Program-made: the position numbers and the translations under genes
The notes under the pieces: generated by a model
The model's database searches: none
What the model saw: only the letters and a program-made list of their open reading frames with translations
Told to the model about the DNA's origin: nothing
Part shown: piece after piece, positions 42,402 through 51,551 of the stretch
Layout: each line of letters starts with the position of its first letter
Numbering within the stretch: position 1 is the stretch's first letter
NCBI GenBank assembly: GCA_947497755.1
Contig: CANMHT010000001.1
Coordinates: 558,001 to 622,000 of the forward strand
Direction of reading: 5' to 3'
From: an uncultured Polaribacter sp.
GTDB taxonomy: Bacteria > Bacteroidota > Bacteroidia > Flavobacteriales > Flavobacteriaceae
Length of the DNA stretch: 64,000 nucleotides

Positions 42402-44903
42402 ATGAGTAATAGTTCTTTTGATAACAGTTCAAGTTCTGCAACAGCATCTATAGATGTGAAAGCCTATTTGTTTAAAGTAATTTCTTATTGGAAATTGTTT
42501 GTGGTAACTATCACAATAGGGTTTATTATTGCTAAATTCATGAACGGTTATAAACCTAAGAGGTATAGTTTAGATACCACTGTTAGTGTAAAAGAAGAGA
42601 ATAATCCGTTGTTTTCTACAGGAACTAATATCGCTTTTAATTGGGGAGGAGAAAGTAACGCAATCGGTACAGTTAAAATTATTTTAATTTCTAGAACTCA
42701 CAATGAAAAAGTAGTTGACTCTTTACAGTTTTATGTAGGATATTTAAAAGATGGTAGGTATCGATTAGAAGATGTTTATGGAAATACTCCTTTTGTAGTT
42801 GACTTGGATAGAAAGGAAGCTGAACCGCAGATTTATGCTAAAAATATTAAGATACAGGCTGTTACAGAAAATAGAGTGCGAGTTTCTTTTGATTTTAATG
42901 AATCGGGGATTAATCAATTAATTACTTACCCCGATAATATTGAAGAAAAGGAGACAGGAGAAATCTTTTCTAGTTATCAGTCTAAAGAGAAAAGCTTTTC
43001 GCAAGAGTTTGATTTAGATGAAACAATTAATCTACCATTTTTAAACTTTAGACTAAAAAAAATAAGACCATTACAAGTAGGAGAAGTATATTATATAAGA
43101 TTTAATAGTTTTAATGGTACTGTTTCTGGCTATAGAGGTATTAGAATAACGGATGTTACTAGAGGAGCATCTATTATTAGATTACAAATGGAAGGTGCAA
43201 ATAAGAATAGAATTGTAGACTATTTAAATGCTTCTGTTAAGGTTTTAGAAAAAGATAAAAAAAGGCAAAAAGTAGCTTATGCTAAAAATACTCAAAAGTA
43301 TATTGATGATTTATTTGATAAAGAATCTGATAGTTTAAAGAATATTGAAAGAGCTTTAAGTAGATATAAAATTCAGAATAATATTTATAATTTATCCGAA
43401 CAAGGAGCTAAAATATTTTCTGAAATTACAGAGTTAGATAAGCAGAAAATTGAGTTATCTAACAATGTAGAGTCTTTAGATAGTTTAAAAAACTATATTC
43501 TTACTCATAAAAAGTACATTAATATACCTGTTCCGGCAATTATACAAATTGCAGATGGTAAAATTCCAGCAGAAGTTGGTGAATTAATTAGTAAATCTAC
43601 ATTAAGAGAAACCTATCGAAGTGCTTTTACAGATAATCATCCTGATGTTATTGCTTTGGATAAAGAAATTGCCACTTTGAAAACAGTGTTACTTGAAAAT
43701 GTGAAGAATTTAAAATCTAGATTAATTAATGATCTAAATAAGGTTCAAAAGAGATTAAAAAATAGTTTAGCAAAGAGAAAAACACTACCAGCAAAAGAAC
43801 AAGGATTAATTAATTTTCAACGTAATTATGAAATTTCTGAATCTAATTATAATTACTTAAAGCAAAAAAGTTATGAAGCAGGTACTGCGATAGCCGCTAA
43901 TGTTTCTGATGTAAAAATAATCGATACTGCTAAAGATTTAGGACAAGGCCCAATTTACCCTATACCAAGCTTTAATTATATGGTGGCTTTTATGCTTAGT
44001 GTAATATTGCCATTGTTTTATATTATTGTTAGAGAATTGTTAGATAATAAGATTCATAGTGTAGAGGAGATTGAGAAAAATTATGCTATCCCAGTTTTAG
44101 GAGTAGTTGGTAGAAATAATTGGAAAAATAATTTAGCTGTTTTTGAAATGCCTAAATCATCTGTGGCAGAATCGTTTAGAGCATTAAGGTCTAATGTTCA
44201 GTTTTTATTTAACTCAAAGAAAGATAGCAAGTCAAAAACATTAATTTTAACTTCTTCTGTAAGTGGAGAGGGGAAAACAATGATTTCTATTAACATGGCT
44301 ACGGTTTTTGCATTGAGTGGCAAGAAAACTGTACTATTAGGGTTGGATTTACGTAAACCAAAAATTTATGGAGACTTTGATTTAAAGAATGATGTAGGAG
44401 TTGTAAATTATTTAATTGGTCAAAAGAGTTTAGACGAAGTAATTAATAATACTAAAGTTCCAAATTTAGATTTAATTCTGTCTGGACCAATACCACCAAA
44501 TCCATCAGAATTATTATTAAATGACAATGCAGATAAAATGATTGCTCATTTACAAAAAACATATGATTATGTAATTATTGATACTCCTCCTGTTGGATTG
44601 GTTTCTGATGCTTTAGAATTATTTAAATATTCTGATGCAATTATTTATGTAATACGTCAAAATTATTCTGAAAAAGGAATGATGAAGATGATTGATGATA
44701 AGTATAAAAATAAAGAGGTAGAGAATATTAGTTATGTATTAAACGACTTTACCATTCAGAATAAATATGGCTACGGCTATGGTTATGGTTATGGGTATGG
44801 TTATGGATATGGTTATGGGAAGTATGGTAATGGTTATCATGAAAATGAAAAAGAAGAAACACTACTTACTAAGATTATAGGTTTAATTAAACCTAAACGA
44901 TAA
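42402..44903 (+). CDS. Polysaccharide co-polymerase / tyrosine autokinase (Wzc-like) with YG-repeat tail
   Basis: An 833-residue inner-membrane BY-kinase. A Wzz domain with a first membrane helix (about 30-47) and a long periplasmic coiled-coil region lead to a GNVR-type segment and second helix (about 525-545). The kinase has Walker A SSVSGEGKT (about 618-626), Walker A-prime LDLRKP (about 647) and Walker B VIIDTPP (about 723). The C-terminal tail has Tyr-Gly nine times from residue 789, then KYGNGYHENE, a Tyr cluster that in this family is autophosphorylated. All nine Gly codons are mixed (GGC, GGT, GGG, GGA), so selection acts on the protein. Works with the Wza-like channel to export polysaccharide. 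Confidence 0.93.
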   Translation: MSNSSFDNSSSSATASIDVKAYLFKVISYWKLFVVTITIGFIIAKFMNGYKPKRYSLDTTVSVKEENNPLFSTGTNIAFNWGGESNAIGTVKIILISRTHNEKVVDSLQFYVGYLKDGRYRLEDVYGNTPFVVDLDRKEAEPQIYAKNIKIQAVTENRVRVSFDFNESGINQLITYPDNIEEKETGEIFSSYQSKEKSFSQEFDLDETINLPFLNFRLKKIRPLQVGEVYYIRFNSFNGTVSGYRGIRITDVTRGASIIRLQMEGANKNRIVDYLNASVKVLEKDKKRQKVAYAKNTQKYIDDLFDKESDSLKNIERALSRYKIQNNIYNLSEQGAKIFSEITELDKQKIELSNNVESLDSLKNYILTHKKYINIPVPAIIQIADGKIPAEVGELISKSTLRETYRSAFTDNHPDVIALDKEIATLKTVLLENVKNLKSRLINDLNKVQKRLKNSLAKRKTLPAKEQGLINFQRNYEISESNYNYLKQKSYEAGTAIAANVSDVKIIDTAKDLGQGPIYPIPSFNYMVAFMLSVILPLFYIIVRELLDNKIHSVEEIEKNYAIPVLGVVGRNNWKNNLAVFEMPKSSVAESFRALRSNVQFLFNSKKDSKSKTLILTSSVSGEGKTMISINMATVFALSGKKTVLLGLDLRKPKIYGDFDLKNDVGVVNYLIGQKSLDEVINNTKVPNLDLILSGPIPPNPSELLLNDNADKMIAHLQKTYDYVIIDTPPVGLVSDALELFKYSDAIIYVIRQNYSEKGMMKMIDDKYKNKEVENISYVLNDFTIQNKYGYGYGYGYGYGYGYGYGKYGNGYHENEKEETLLTKIIGLIKPKR
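44766..44819 (+). repeat. Tyr-Gly codon repeat (54 bp, nine units)
   Basis: Nine hexamers encoding Tyr-Gly in frame (TAT/TAC followed by GGN). The unit length and mixed third bases make it an imperfect tandem repeat, prone to length change but maintained as protein. Confidence 0.85.
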
Positions 44904-44904
44904 A

Positions 44905-44938
44905 TAAAAAAGCTTAAGATTTAATCTTAAGCTTTTTT
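44905..44938. terminator. Terminator shared by wzc-like gene and deaminase gene
   Basis: A 23-bp AT-rich palindrome, AGCTTAAGATT and AATCTTAAGCT with a 1-base centre, extended by A and T runs on both flanks. Lies between convergent genes. Confidence 0.85.
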
Positions 44939-44939
44939 A

Positions 44940-45419
44940 TTAATATTCTATTTTATCCTCTTTTTCTGTCCATTTTTTGAATGGCTCTAAAGCGATATCT
45001 CTACCAATTTGTTCAAACGGAATACTTCGTTTTTCATATGGTAATGGAATTTCTTTGTAAATAAACTCATCATCAAAACCAATATTTGCTGCATCAACTT
45101 GATTGCTGCCATAATATACTTTATCAGGTCTAGCCCAGTAAATAGCACCTAAACACATTGGACAAGGTTCGCAAGAAGTATATACAATACACCCGTCTAA
45201 CTGGAATGATCCAATATTTTTACAGGCATCTCTAATTGCTGTTACTTCTGCGTGAGCAGTTGGATCGTTGGTAGAAGTTACTTTGTTGTTTCCTCTTCCA
45301 ATAATTTCGCCATTTTTTACAACAATGCATCCAAAAGGACCTCCTTCATTATTACTCATTCCTCTCAAAGCAGCTTTTACCGCTTCACTCATGTATTCTT
45401 CGTGTTTGTTCATCTTCAT
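44940..45419 (-). CDS. Nucleoside deaminase (guanine deaminase-type CDA fold)
   Basis: A 159-residue cytidine-deaminase-fold hydrolase from ATG 45419. A longer frame to 45491 is open, but it crosses the fumarase terminator, so I reject it. Zinc and catalytic motif HAEVTAIRDAC (His and Glu) and CEPCPMCLGAIYWA (two Cys) are present. The tail (EKRSIPFEQI, then EPFKKW) resembles guanine deaminase GuaD of Bacillus more than tRNA adenosine deaminase TadA. Likely deaminates guanine to xanthine in purine salvage; that substrate is inferred from similarity. Confidence 0.86.
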   Translation of the reverse strand: MKMNKHEEYMSEAVKAALRGMSNNEGGPFGCIVVKNGEIIGRGNNKVTSTNDPTAHAEVTAIRDACKNIGSFQLDGCIVYTSCEPCPMCLGAIYWARPDKVYYGSNQVDAANIGFDDEFIYKEIPLPYEKRSIPFEQIGRDIALEPFKKWTEKEDKIEY

Positions 45420-45449
45420 TATTTTATGATTTGTAAATCTTATTGCTAA

Positions 45450-45482
45450 AAAAAAGCCGCAAGAAATTGCAGCTTTTTTTAT
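45450..45482 (-). terminator. Terminator of fumC
   Basis: A 14-bp A/T-flanked stem (AAAAAAAGCTGCAA versus TTGCGGCTTTTTTT on the minus strand, one mismatch), 54 bp beyond the fumC stop. It lies upstream of the true deaminase start. Confidence 0.7.
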
Positions 45483-45535
45483 GTTATACAAAGATAAGAT
45501 TTTATTTTCTTATAAAAGTTGTTGTGTGTTGTAGT

Positions 45536-46933
45536 TTATTTTAAACTTCCAGTCATGTCTTCTGGTTTTACCCATTCATCATATTGTTCAGCAGTTACAT
45601 ATCCTAAATTGATTGCTTCTTCTTTTAGGGTTGTTCCATTTGCATGCGCTGTATTTGCTATTTCAGCGGCTTTATAATATCCAATTTTGGTATTTAAAGC
45701 TGTAACTAACATTAATGAGTTGTTAACTAATTCTGTAATTCTAGCATGATTTGGTTCAATACCAGCGGCACAATTTACATCAAAAGAAACACAAGCATCA
45801 CCAATCAATTGTGCAGATTGTAATACATTAGCAGCCATCATAGGTTTAAATACATTTAATTCATAATGTCCTTGAGTACCTCCAACAGTTACAGCAACAT
45901 CGTTACCCATAACTTGAGCACAAACCATAGTCATTGCTTCTGCTTGAGTTGGATTTACTTTTCCAGGCATAATAGAAGATCCAGGTTCATTTGCAGGAAT
46001 AATAATCTCTCCAATTCCTGATCTTGGTCCTGATGCCATTAAACGAATATCATTAGCAATCTTATTTAAAGAAACGGCAATTTGTTTTAAAGCTCCATGT
46101 GTTTCTACTAAAGCATCATGAGCAGCTAATGCTTCAAATTTATTGTCAGCAGTTACAAATGGTAATCCCGTAAACTCTGCAATATATTTAGCAACTAATA
46201 CATCATAACCAGCTGGAGTGTTTAATCCTGTTCCTACAGCAGTTCCCCCTAAAGCTAACTGAGCAAGGTGTTCTAAGGTGTTATTTAATGCTTTTAATCC
46301 AAAATCTAATTGAGCAACATAACCAGAGAATTCTTGCCCTAATGTTAATGGAGTAGCATCCATTAAATGAGTTCTACCAATTTTTACTACATCTTTAAAA
46401 GCTTCTGCTTTAGCATGTAGAGTGTCTCTTAGTTGTTGTACTCCAGGAATAGTTGTTTCTATAATTTTTTTATAGGCTGCAATATGCATTCCGGTAGGGA
46501 AGGTGTCATTAGATGATTGTGATTTATTTACATCATCGTTAGGTTGAATTGTTTTTTCACCTTCTCCAATAACTTTTCCTGCAATTTCATGAGCTCTATT
46601 AGCAATCACTTCATTACAGTTCATATTTGATTGAGTTCCAGAACCTGTTTGCCAGATTACTAACGGGAATTGATCATCGTGTTTTCCTTCTAAAATTTCG
46701 TCACAAACTTGCCCAATTAAATCTCTTTTGTCTTCTGCTAAGACACCTAATTCTGCATTTGTAAAAGCTGCAGCTTTTTTTAAGTAAGCAAATCCGTAAA
46801 CAACCTCTAAAGGCATAGAGGCGGCAGGGCCAATTTTAAAGTTATTTCTAGATCTTTCGGTTTGAGCTCCCCAGTACTTATCTGCAGGAACTTTAACTTC
46901 TCCCATCGTATCTTTTTCTATTCTGTATTTCAT
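45536..46933 (-). CDS. fumC: Fumarate hydratase, class II
   Basis: A 465-residue homotetrameric TCA-cycle enzyme interconverting fumarate and malate, without an iron-sulfur cluster. Family features are the [14 protein letters not shown] region (about 98-111), [16 protein letters not shown] and the signature [11 protein letters not shown] (about 316). Promoter-like elements TTG and TAATTTTG are found at 46960-46993. Standard length; ATG at 46931-46933. Confidence 0.96.
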   Translation of the reverse strand: MKYRIEKDTMGEVKVPADKYWGAQTERSRNNFKIGPAASMPLEVVYGFAYLKKAAAFTNAELGVLAEDKRDLIGQVCDEILEGKHDDQFPLVIWQTGSGTQSNMNCNEVIANRAHEIAGKVIGEGEKTIQPNDDVNKSQSSNDTFPTGMHIAAYKKIIETTIPGVQQLRDTLHAKAEAFKDVVKIGRTHLMDATPLTLGQEFSGYVAQLDFGLKALNNTLEHLAQLALGGTAVGTGLNTPAGYDVLVAKYIAEFTGLPFVTADNKFEALAAHDALVETHGALKQIAVSLNKIANDIRLMASGPRSGIGEIIIPANEPGSSIMPGKVNPTQAEAMTMVCAQVMGNDVAVTVGGTQGHYELNVFKPMMAANVLQSAQLIGDACVSFDVNCAAGIEPNHARITELVNNSLMLVTALNTKIGYYKAAEIANTAHANGTTLKEEAINLGYVTAEQYDEWVKPEDMTGSLK

Positions 46934-46959
46934 TTTTTACGTGTTGTTTTTAGCTTTTA

Positions 46960-46993
46960 CAAAATTACTAAAAGTATCACAATCAGTTATCAA
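46960..46993 (-). promoter_or_regulatory. Promoter of fumC
   Basis: Minus strand TTG (46993-46991), 23-bp spacer, TAATTTTG (46967-46960), 26 bp before the ATG. Spacer is at the long end of the allowed range. Confidence 0.5.
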
Positions 46994-47033
46994 CAAAAGG
47001 AGAAAATAAGTTGTTTAAAATATTTTTTAATTA

Positions 47034-47065
47034 TTGGTGTAAATAGAAAATATGTACTATTTTTG
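47034..47065 (+). promoter_or_regulatory. -33/-7 promoter of the 56-residue membrane protein
   Basis: TTG at 47034-47036, 21-bp spacer, TATTTTTG at 47058-47065, 29 bp before the ATG at 47095. Confidence 0.6.
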
Positions 47066-47094
47066 TAGCATTAATTATTTATAAAAAAACACAA

Positions 47095-47265
47095 ATGTTA
47101 GATTTTTCAGAATTTTCAGGATTTTTATTATTCATGTTTATTTTTACAGCAGGATTTTGGTTGTTAATTTTCTTATTAACATTTGTTGTTCCTTACTGGA
47201 TTGGTGGAACAATTTGGGAGAATATGAAATTAAAGAAAGAAGCAAGAAAGGCGGCAGACAAATAG
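47095..47265 (+). CDS. Small membrane protein, 56 residues
   Basis: A 56-codon frame (MLDFSEFSGFLLFMFIF onward) with one or two hydrophobic segments (residues about 10-34), the motif VPYWIGGTIW and a charged C-terminal helix (ENMKLKKEARKAADK). No family recognised. It has its own promoter (47034-47065) and terminator (47287-47321), and the bases between fumC and the receptor contain nothing else, so I consider it a real gene. It may sit in the inner membrane with the basic tail in the cytoplasm. Confidence 0.7.
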   Translation: MLDFSEFSGFLLFMFIFTAGFWLLIFLLTFVVPYWIGGTIWENMKLKKEARKAADK

Positions 47266-47286
47266 TCGTTCTTTAGATATAATATT

Positions 47287-47321
47287 AAAAAAGGGTTTGC
47301 ATTTTATGCAAACCCTTTTTT
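47287..47321. terminator. Terminator shared by small membrane protein and TonB-type receptor
   Basis: GGGTTTGCAT and ATGCAAACCC form a 10-bp stem, 3-base loop, flanked by A and T runs. It lies between convergent genes. Confidence 0.9.
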
Positions 47322-47334
47322 AATTCTTGTAGTT

Positions 47335-49800
47335 TTATTTTCCAAAACCTTCACCGCCACCATCATCATAGTTTCTTTGTGGTCTTTCACGTTTTTTCTT
47401 TTGGTTAAATCGATACGTAAAACTTAAAGAAATTTGACGTTCTCTCCATTGAAAAGTTCCGTTAGAAATTGTGGTTAAATTGTTGCTATTGTCGTAATAA
47501 CGAGTAGTACTTTCTCTTTTACGTGAGTTAAACAAGTCACTTACATTTAAGACTAAAGTCGCTTTATCTTTAAACAAATCTTTACTTAAAGCCAAGCTGG
47601 TTGTAAATAGATCTTCTCTAGAACCTTGCGCATTAGTTTGAGGAGCACGATACATCATACGTGTTTGCCATTGAATGTTTAAAGGCAAAGTGATTCTTGC
47701 ATTAAACCTCGCAAACCAACTACTGTTATTTACTTCGTCTAAGGTGATTGATTTTGTTACGTTTGTTGGATCTAAATATGTATAGGTAAAAGCATCAGTA
47801 TTGAATTTAAAATAATTGAAAGATCCTGATAAACGTATTTTTCTAGTTGGATTATAATTGGTAGTAAATTCAAAACCATACCTATTTTCTGAATCTAAGT
47901 TAATAGGCTGTCTTATAAATACAGGTCTAAGTTCCCCATCAAAATCTCTATTTTCTGTAATTGCAACTGGTTGCATAACATTATCAGAGAATTGGTAATA
48001 TATAGAAGCTCCTAAATTAAATTTATAGATTTTAGTTGTATATCCTAAATCTACAGAACTGGTAAATGTTGGAATTAAATCTGGGTTTCCTCTAAAAATA
48101 CTCGTTGCAGAACTACGTGTTTCAAATGGATTTAAAAACCAATGACGAGGTCTTCTAATTCTTCTGCTATACCCTAATGTTAAATTATTACTTTCATTAA
48201 TTTCATATCCTAAGTTAATTGTAGGAAACCATTCAGTAAAATTTTTATCTAGATTTTGTCCTGTAGTAATCACATCTAGATCAATATCTGTAACCTCAGA
48301 CCTTAATCCTAATAAATAAGAAAATTTATCTATTTTATTTCCGTATTGTACATAAAAAGCATAGATATTTTGTTTAAAATTGATGGCATTTGAAGGGTCA
48401 AAAATAAAAGGATTTCCATTGGCATCACGCACTTTAAAATCTGAATGTAAATCTTGGAATGTTGTTTTAAAACCAGCTTCAAACTGCGCATTTTCTCCAA
48501 TTGGATTTACATAATCTAATTGAATTAAGTAGTCTTTAGATTTCGTAACTTGAGAGTTTAATTCAGTTAATGAACCATTTTCTAAAATAGGAGAGTCTTC
48601 TGTAGATTCACTATCTTCATATTGTAAATCGATGTTTAATTTTTTTCCTTTACCATCAAAATTATTTACATAGTTGATAGCATATTGCAAGTCTTTTCGA
48701 TCTTCATTTTCATTTTCAATTCTGATAAACCTACTTTTTAAAGTTCTGTCAACTAATAAACTATCGCTGATGTTAGTGGCAATGTCTTTACCAGAAGATT
48801 TTCTATAAAAGAAGGTTCCTGTAATTGAGCTGTTTTTACTCAGATAATATTCCAGTCCTAAATTAGCATTGTAGTTGTTATTTTCTCTATCAAAAGTTCT
48901 GTCTTCATTTCTATATCCGCTAATAGCACCATTGGTGTAATCTGTAAAAAATGTTTGTGAATTTCCTGGACCTTTTCTGTAAGAATAAGCAAGATTAGAA
49001 AATAAATTTACTTTTTTAGTTCTGTAATTTAAATTTGGAGCAATTCTAACTTGATCAGGGTTTCCGACAGTTAAATTGAGCGAACCATTAAATCCAGTAA
49101 TTTTTCCTTTTCTTAAGATGATATTTAATATTCCAGCAGTTCCTTCAGCATCATATCTGGCAGATGGAGAAGTAATCACTTCTACTTTTTCAATAGCATC
49201 AGCAGGTAGGTTTCTTAAGGCATCAGTACCACTTAATCCTACTAAAGCAGAAGGTTTTCCATCAATTAAAATTCGAACATTTTCATTTCCTCGTAAGCTT
49301 ACAGCACCTTCAGCATCAACATTAACAGAAGGAACATTGTCTAACACATCTGACGCAGAACCTCCTTTAACGGTCATATCTTTACCTACATTGTAGATTT
49401 TTTTATCCAACCTAATTTCAACAGTAGATTTTTCTGCGATGATTTCAACTTCATCTAAAACAGCACTATCTTCAGAAAGAGTAATGGTTCCTAAATTGAG
49501 GTTTTTATCTATGGTTCTATTTTTAAAATGAATAGTTTTAAAGGAAATAAATTCTACACTAATATCGTAGCTACCTTGTGCAACTTTAATGTCAAATTTT
49601 CCTTTTGCATTGGTAATTCCTCCACTAATTTTTTTAGTTTTTATATTTTTTAAAACAATGGTAGCGTATTCTAAAGGCATTTTTGAATCCTTATCAATTA
49701 CGTTCCCAGTAATAAAATACATGTTCCCTTGTGGTGGTCTTTGTGCTAAAATTGTCGTTGTACTAAGTAAGCAAATAAAGACAATTAATAATTTTCTCAT
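47335..49800 (-). CDS. TonB-dependent-receptor-like outer-membrane beta-barrel protein
   Basis: An 821-residue outer-membrane protein. The signal peptide is MRKLLIVFICLLSTTTILAQ. Residues about 30-105 form a carboxypeptidase-regulatory-like (CarboxypepD_reg) domain (ITGNVIDKDSKMPLEYATIVL), 125-225 a plug-like domain (ASDVLDNVPSVNVDAEGAVS, EKVEVITSPSARYDAEGTAGILNI), and the remainder a beta-barrel with aromatic-rich strands. It ends in a Gly/Asp-rich tail (NYDDGGGEGFGK). No SusD partner is next to it, so it is of the outer membrane beta-barrel (OMP_b-brl_3) type rather than a SusC glycan importer. Substrate unknown. Confidence 0.9.
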   Translation of the reverse strand: MRKLLIVFICLLSTTTILAQRPPQGNMYFITGNVIDKDSKMPLEYATIVLKNIKTKKISGGITNAKGKFDIKVAQGSYDISVEFISFKTIHFKNRTIDKNLNLGTITLSEDSAVLDEVEIIAEKSTVEIRLDKKIYNVGKDMTVKGGSASDVLDNVPSVNVDAEGAVSLRGNENVRILIDGKPSALVGLSGTDALRNLPADAIEKVEVITSPSARYDAEGTAGILNIILRKGKITGFNGSLNLTVGNPDQVRIAPNLNYRTKKVNLFSNLAYSYRKGPGNSQTFFTDYTNGAISGYRNEDRTFDRENNNYNANLGLEYYLSKNSSITGTFFYRKSSGKDIATNISDSLLVDRTLKSRFIRIENENEDRKDLQYAINYVNNFDGKGKKLNIDLQYEDSESTEDSPILENGSLTELNSQVTKSKDYLIQLDYVNPIGENAQFEAGFKTTFQDLHSDFKVRDANGNPFIFDPSNAINFKQNIYAFYVQYGNKIDKFSYLLGLRSEVTDIDLDVITTGQNLDKNFTEWFPTINLGYEINESNNLTLGYSRRIRRPRHWFLNPFETRSSATSIFRGNPDLIPTFTSSVDLGYTTKIYKFNLGASIYYQFSDNVMQPVAITENRDFDGELRPVFIRQPINLDSENRYGFEFTTNYNPTRKIRLSGSFNYFKFNTDAFTYTYLDPTNVTKSITLDEVNNSSWFARFNARITLPLNIQWQTRMMYRAPQTNAQGSREDLFTTSLALSKDLFKDKATLVLNVSDLFNSRKRESTTRYYDNSNNLTTISNGTFQWRERQISLSFTYRFNQKKKRERPQRNYDDGGGEGFGK

Positions 49801-49810
49801 TGATTCAGGT

Positions 49811-49831
49811 TATAGTTTATTTGAAACTATA
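49811..49831 (-). promoter_or_regulatory. 8-bp palindrome before the TonB-type receptor gene
   Basis: TATAGTTT (49811-49818), 5-bp spacer, AAACTATA (49824-49831): a perfect inverted repeat 11-31 bp upstream of the receptor ATG. It could be an operator or an RNA hairpin covering the ribosome-binding region. Function not demonstrated. Confidence 0.45.
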
Positions 49832-49885
49832 TGACTAGATTTATTAGTGATGGTTTAACTGTGGGTTTGTTAATGTTCTGTTAAA

Positions 49886-49911
49886 GAAAAAAGAGAGCTT
49901 TTTGCTCTCTT
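49886..49911 (-). terminator. Terminator after arsC-like gene
   Basis: Minus strand AAGAGAGC, 5-base loop, GCTCTCTT, then a T-run, 3 bp after the stop region of the ArsC-like gene. Confidence 0.85.
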
Positions 49912-49913
49912 AA

Positions 49914-50255
49914 TTAAATAATTTCATTGATATTTTCTACTGGTCTACCAATTACTGCTTGGTTATTATTAACAACAATTGGCCTTTCAATTAACTTTGG
50001 ATGCTCTATCATGGCTTCAATAACTTCATTGTCTGTTAATTCTTTGCCTTTGTACTGCTCTTTCCAAATAGCTTCATTCTTTCTTACAAGTTGAATTGAA
50101 GTTATGTTTAATTTGTTTATAATGGTAGTTAATTCTTCTTTATTTGGAATGTTTTCTAAGTATTTTACAATCTCAAAATCTTTTCCAGAAGCTTCTAGTA
50201 AAGCGACTCCTTGTCTAGACTTACTACATCTAGGATTGTGGTAAATTTGTATCAT
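49914..50255 (-). CDS. ArsC/Spx-family arsenate reductase-like protein
   Basis: A 113-residue thioredoxin-fold protein. YHNPRCSKSRQG (about 5-16) holds the catalytic Cys of the glutaredoxin-dependent ArsC family, followed by ENIPNKEELTTIINKL and the conserved LIERPIVV and AVIGRP motifs. In the absence of an ars operon it may act in general thiol redox (Spx/YffB-type) rather than arsenate resistance. Its start overlaps the prfB stop by one base (TAATG), so it is coupled to prfB. Confidence 0.88.
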   Translation of the reverse strand: MIQIYHNPRCSKSRQGVALLEASGKDFEIVKYLENIPNKEELTTIINKLNITSIQLVRKNEAIWKEQYKGKELTDNEVIEAMIEHPKLIERPIVVNNNQAVIGRPVENINEII

Positions 50256-51361
50256 TATAATGTGTTTTTTGTTTCTTTTTGTCCGTTTTTCATTAGATAG
50301 GCTTTTAAAAAAGCATCAATGTCTCCATTCATAACTGCATCTACATTACCTGTTTCATGAGCAGTACGTACATCTTTGACTAGCTTGTAGGGATGCATTA
50401 CATAATTTCTAATTTGACTTCCCCATTCATTTTTTAATTTATTAGCTTCTATATCATCTCTAGCAGCTTGTCTTTTTTGTAATTCTATTTCGTACAATTG
50501 TGATTTTAGCATTTGCATAGCAGTTGCTCTATTGTCATGTTGAGATCTTGAATTAGAACATTGTATTTGAATACCAGTAGGCTTGTGGGTTAATTGCACT
50601 TTGGTTTCAACTTTATTTACATTTTGTCCACCAGCACCACTAGATCTTGCTGTCGTAATTTCTATATCTGCAGGATTAATTTCTATTTCAATAGAGTCAT
50701 CTGCAACAGGATAAACATAAACAGAAGCAAATGATGTATGTCGCTTTGCATTGCTATCAAAAGGAGAGATTCTTACCAAACGATGTACGCCATTTTCACC
50801 TTTTAGCCAACCAAAAGCATAATCACCATCAAACTCTAAAGTCACCGTTTTTATACCAGCTGTATCTCCAGCTTGATAGTTTAGTTCTTTAATTTTTAAT
50901 CCATTTTTTTCTCCCCACATCATGTACATTCTGGTAAGCATTTCTGCCCAATCACAACTTTCAGTACCACCAGCACCTGCGGTAATTTGAATAACAGCAC
51001 TTAAATTGTCTCCTTCTTCAGAAAGCATGTTTCTAAATTCTACTGTTTCTAAAAGAGTGATTAAATGTTCAAACTGCGACTCAACTTCTGTTGCTTCAAC
51101 TTCTCCTTCTTTAAAAAAGTCTAGTAAAACTAATAGATCATCATGTAGAGTTACAATTTCGTTATAATCTTTTACCCATTTCTTTTTTAAACGTAAAACC
51201 TTCATAAAAGCCTCAGCTTCTTTTGGGTTATTCCAAAAATTGGGGTCTACTGTTTTTTCTTCTTCATTACTAATCTCTATAAGCTTTTGTTCTATGTTTA
51301 AATAGCGATGTAGCTTTTCAATTCTTTCAGAAGCATTTTTAAGTTGTTCTTGTGTAATCAT
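50255..51361 (-). CDS. prfB: Peptide chain release factor 2, without programmed frameshift
   Basis: A 368-residue release factor recognising UGA and [36 protein letters not shown] and the GGQ loop [16 protein letters not shown] are present. The tripeptide SPF in place of PxT marks RF2. Most bacterial prfB genes carry an in-frame stop around codon 25 and a +1 frameshift; here the N-terminal coding ([14 protein letters not shown]) runs through in one frame from ATG 51361. A -7 box lies only 9 bp upstream (51370-51377), so the transcript may be nearly leaderless. Confidence 0.95.
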   Translation of the reverse strand: MITQEQLKNASERIEKLHRYLNIEQKLIEISNEEEKTVDPNFWNNPKEAEAFMKVLRLKKKWVKDYNEIVTLHDDLLVLLDFFKEGEVEATEVESQFEHLITLLETVEFRNMLSEEGDNLSAVIQITAGAGGTESCDWAEMLTRMYMMWGEKNGLKIKELNYQAGDTAGIKTVTLEFDGDYAFGWLKGENGVHRLVRISPFDSNAKRHTSFASVYVYPVADDSIEIEINPADIEITTARSSGAGGQNVNKVETKVQLTHKPTGIQIQCSNSRSQHDNRATAMQMLKSQLYEIELQKRQAARDDIEANKLKNEWGSQIRNYVMHPYKLVKDVRTAHETGNVDAVMNGDIDAFLKAYLMKNGQKETKNTL

Positions 51362-51369
51362 AATCGTTG

Positions 51370-51377
51370 CAAAAATA
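51370..51377 (-). promoter_or_regulatory. -7 box candidate for prfB
   Basis: Minus-strand TATTTTTG exact match, beginning 9 bp upstream of the ATG. No TTG at normal -33 spacing. Transcription would start two to four bases before the ATG. Confidence 0.4.
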
Positions 51378-51551
51378 AGTTAAAAAAGCGATTTAAAGAA
51401 GAAGCATAGAATGCGATTAAGTTTTCTGATAATTACCTAAAACTAACCAAACAAAAGCTCATTATTATATGATTAAATGTTGTTTACTTTTTTAGGTAGA
51501 TTTGATTGTTTTTCAAATAGATTTTATAGTTTTATACAAAATCTACTAATC

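Noticed and set aside
45420..45491. N-terminal extension of the nucleoside deaminase to 45491
   Set aside because: The extra codons cross the fumC terminator hairpin (45450-45482) and do not resemble the family; the ATG at 45419 begins the conserved part.
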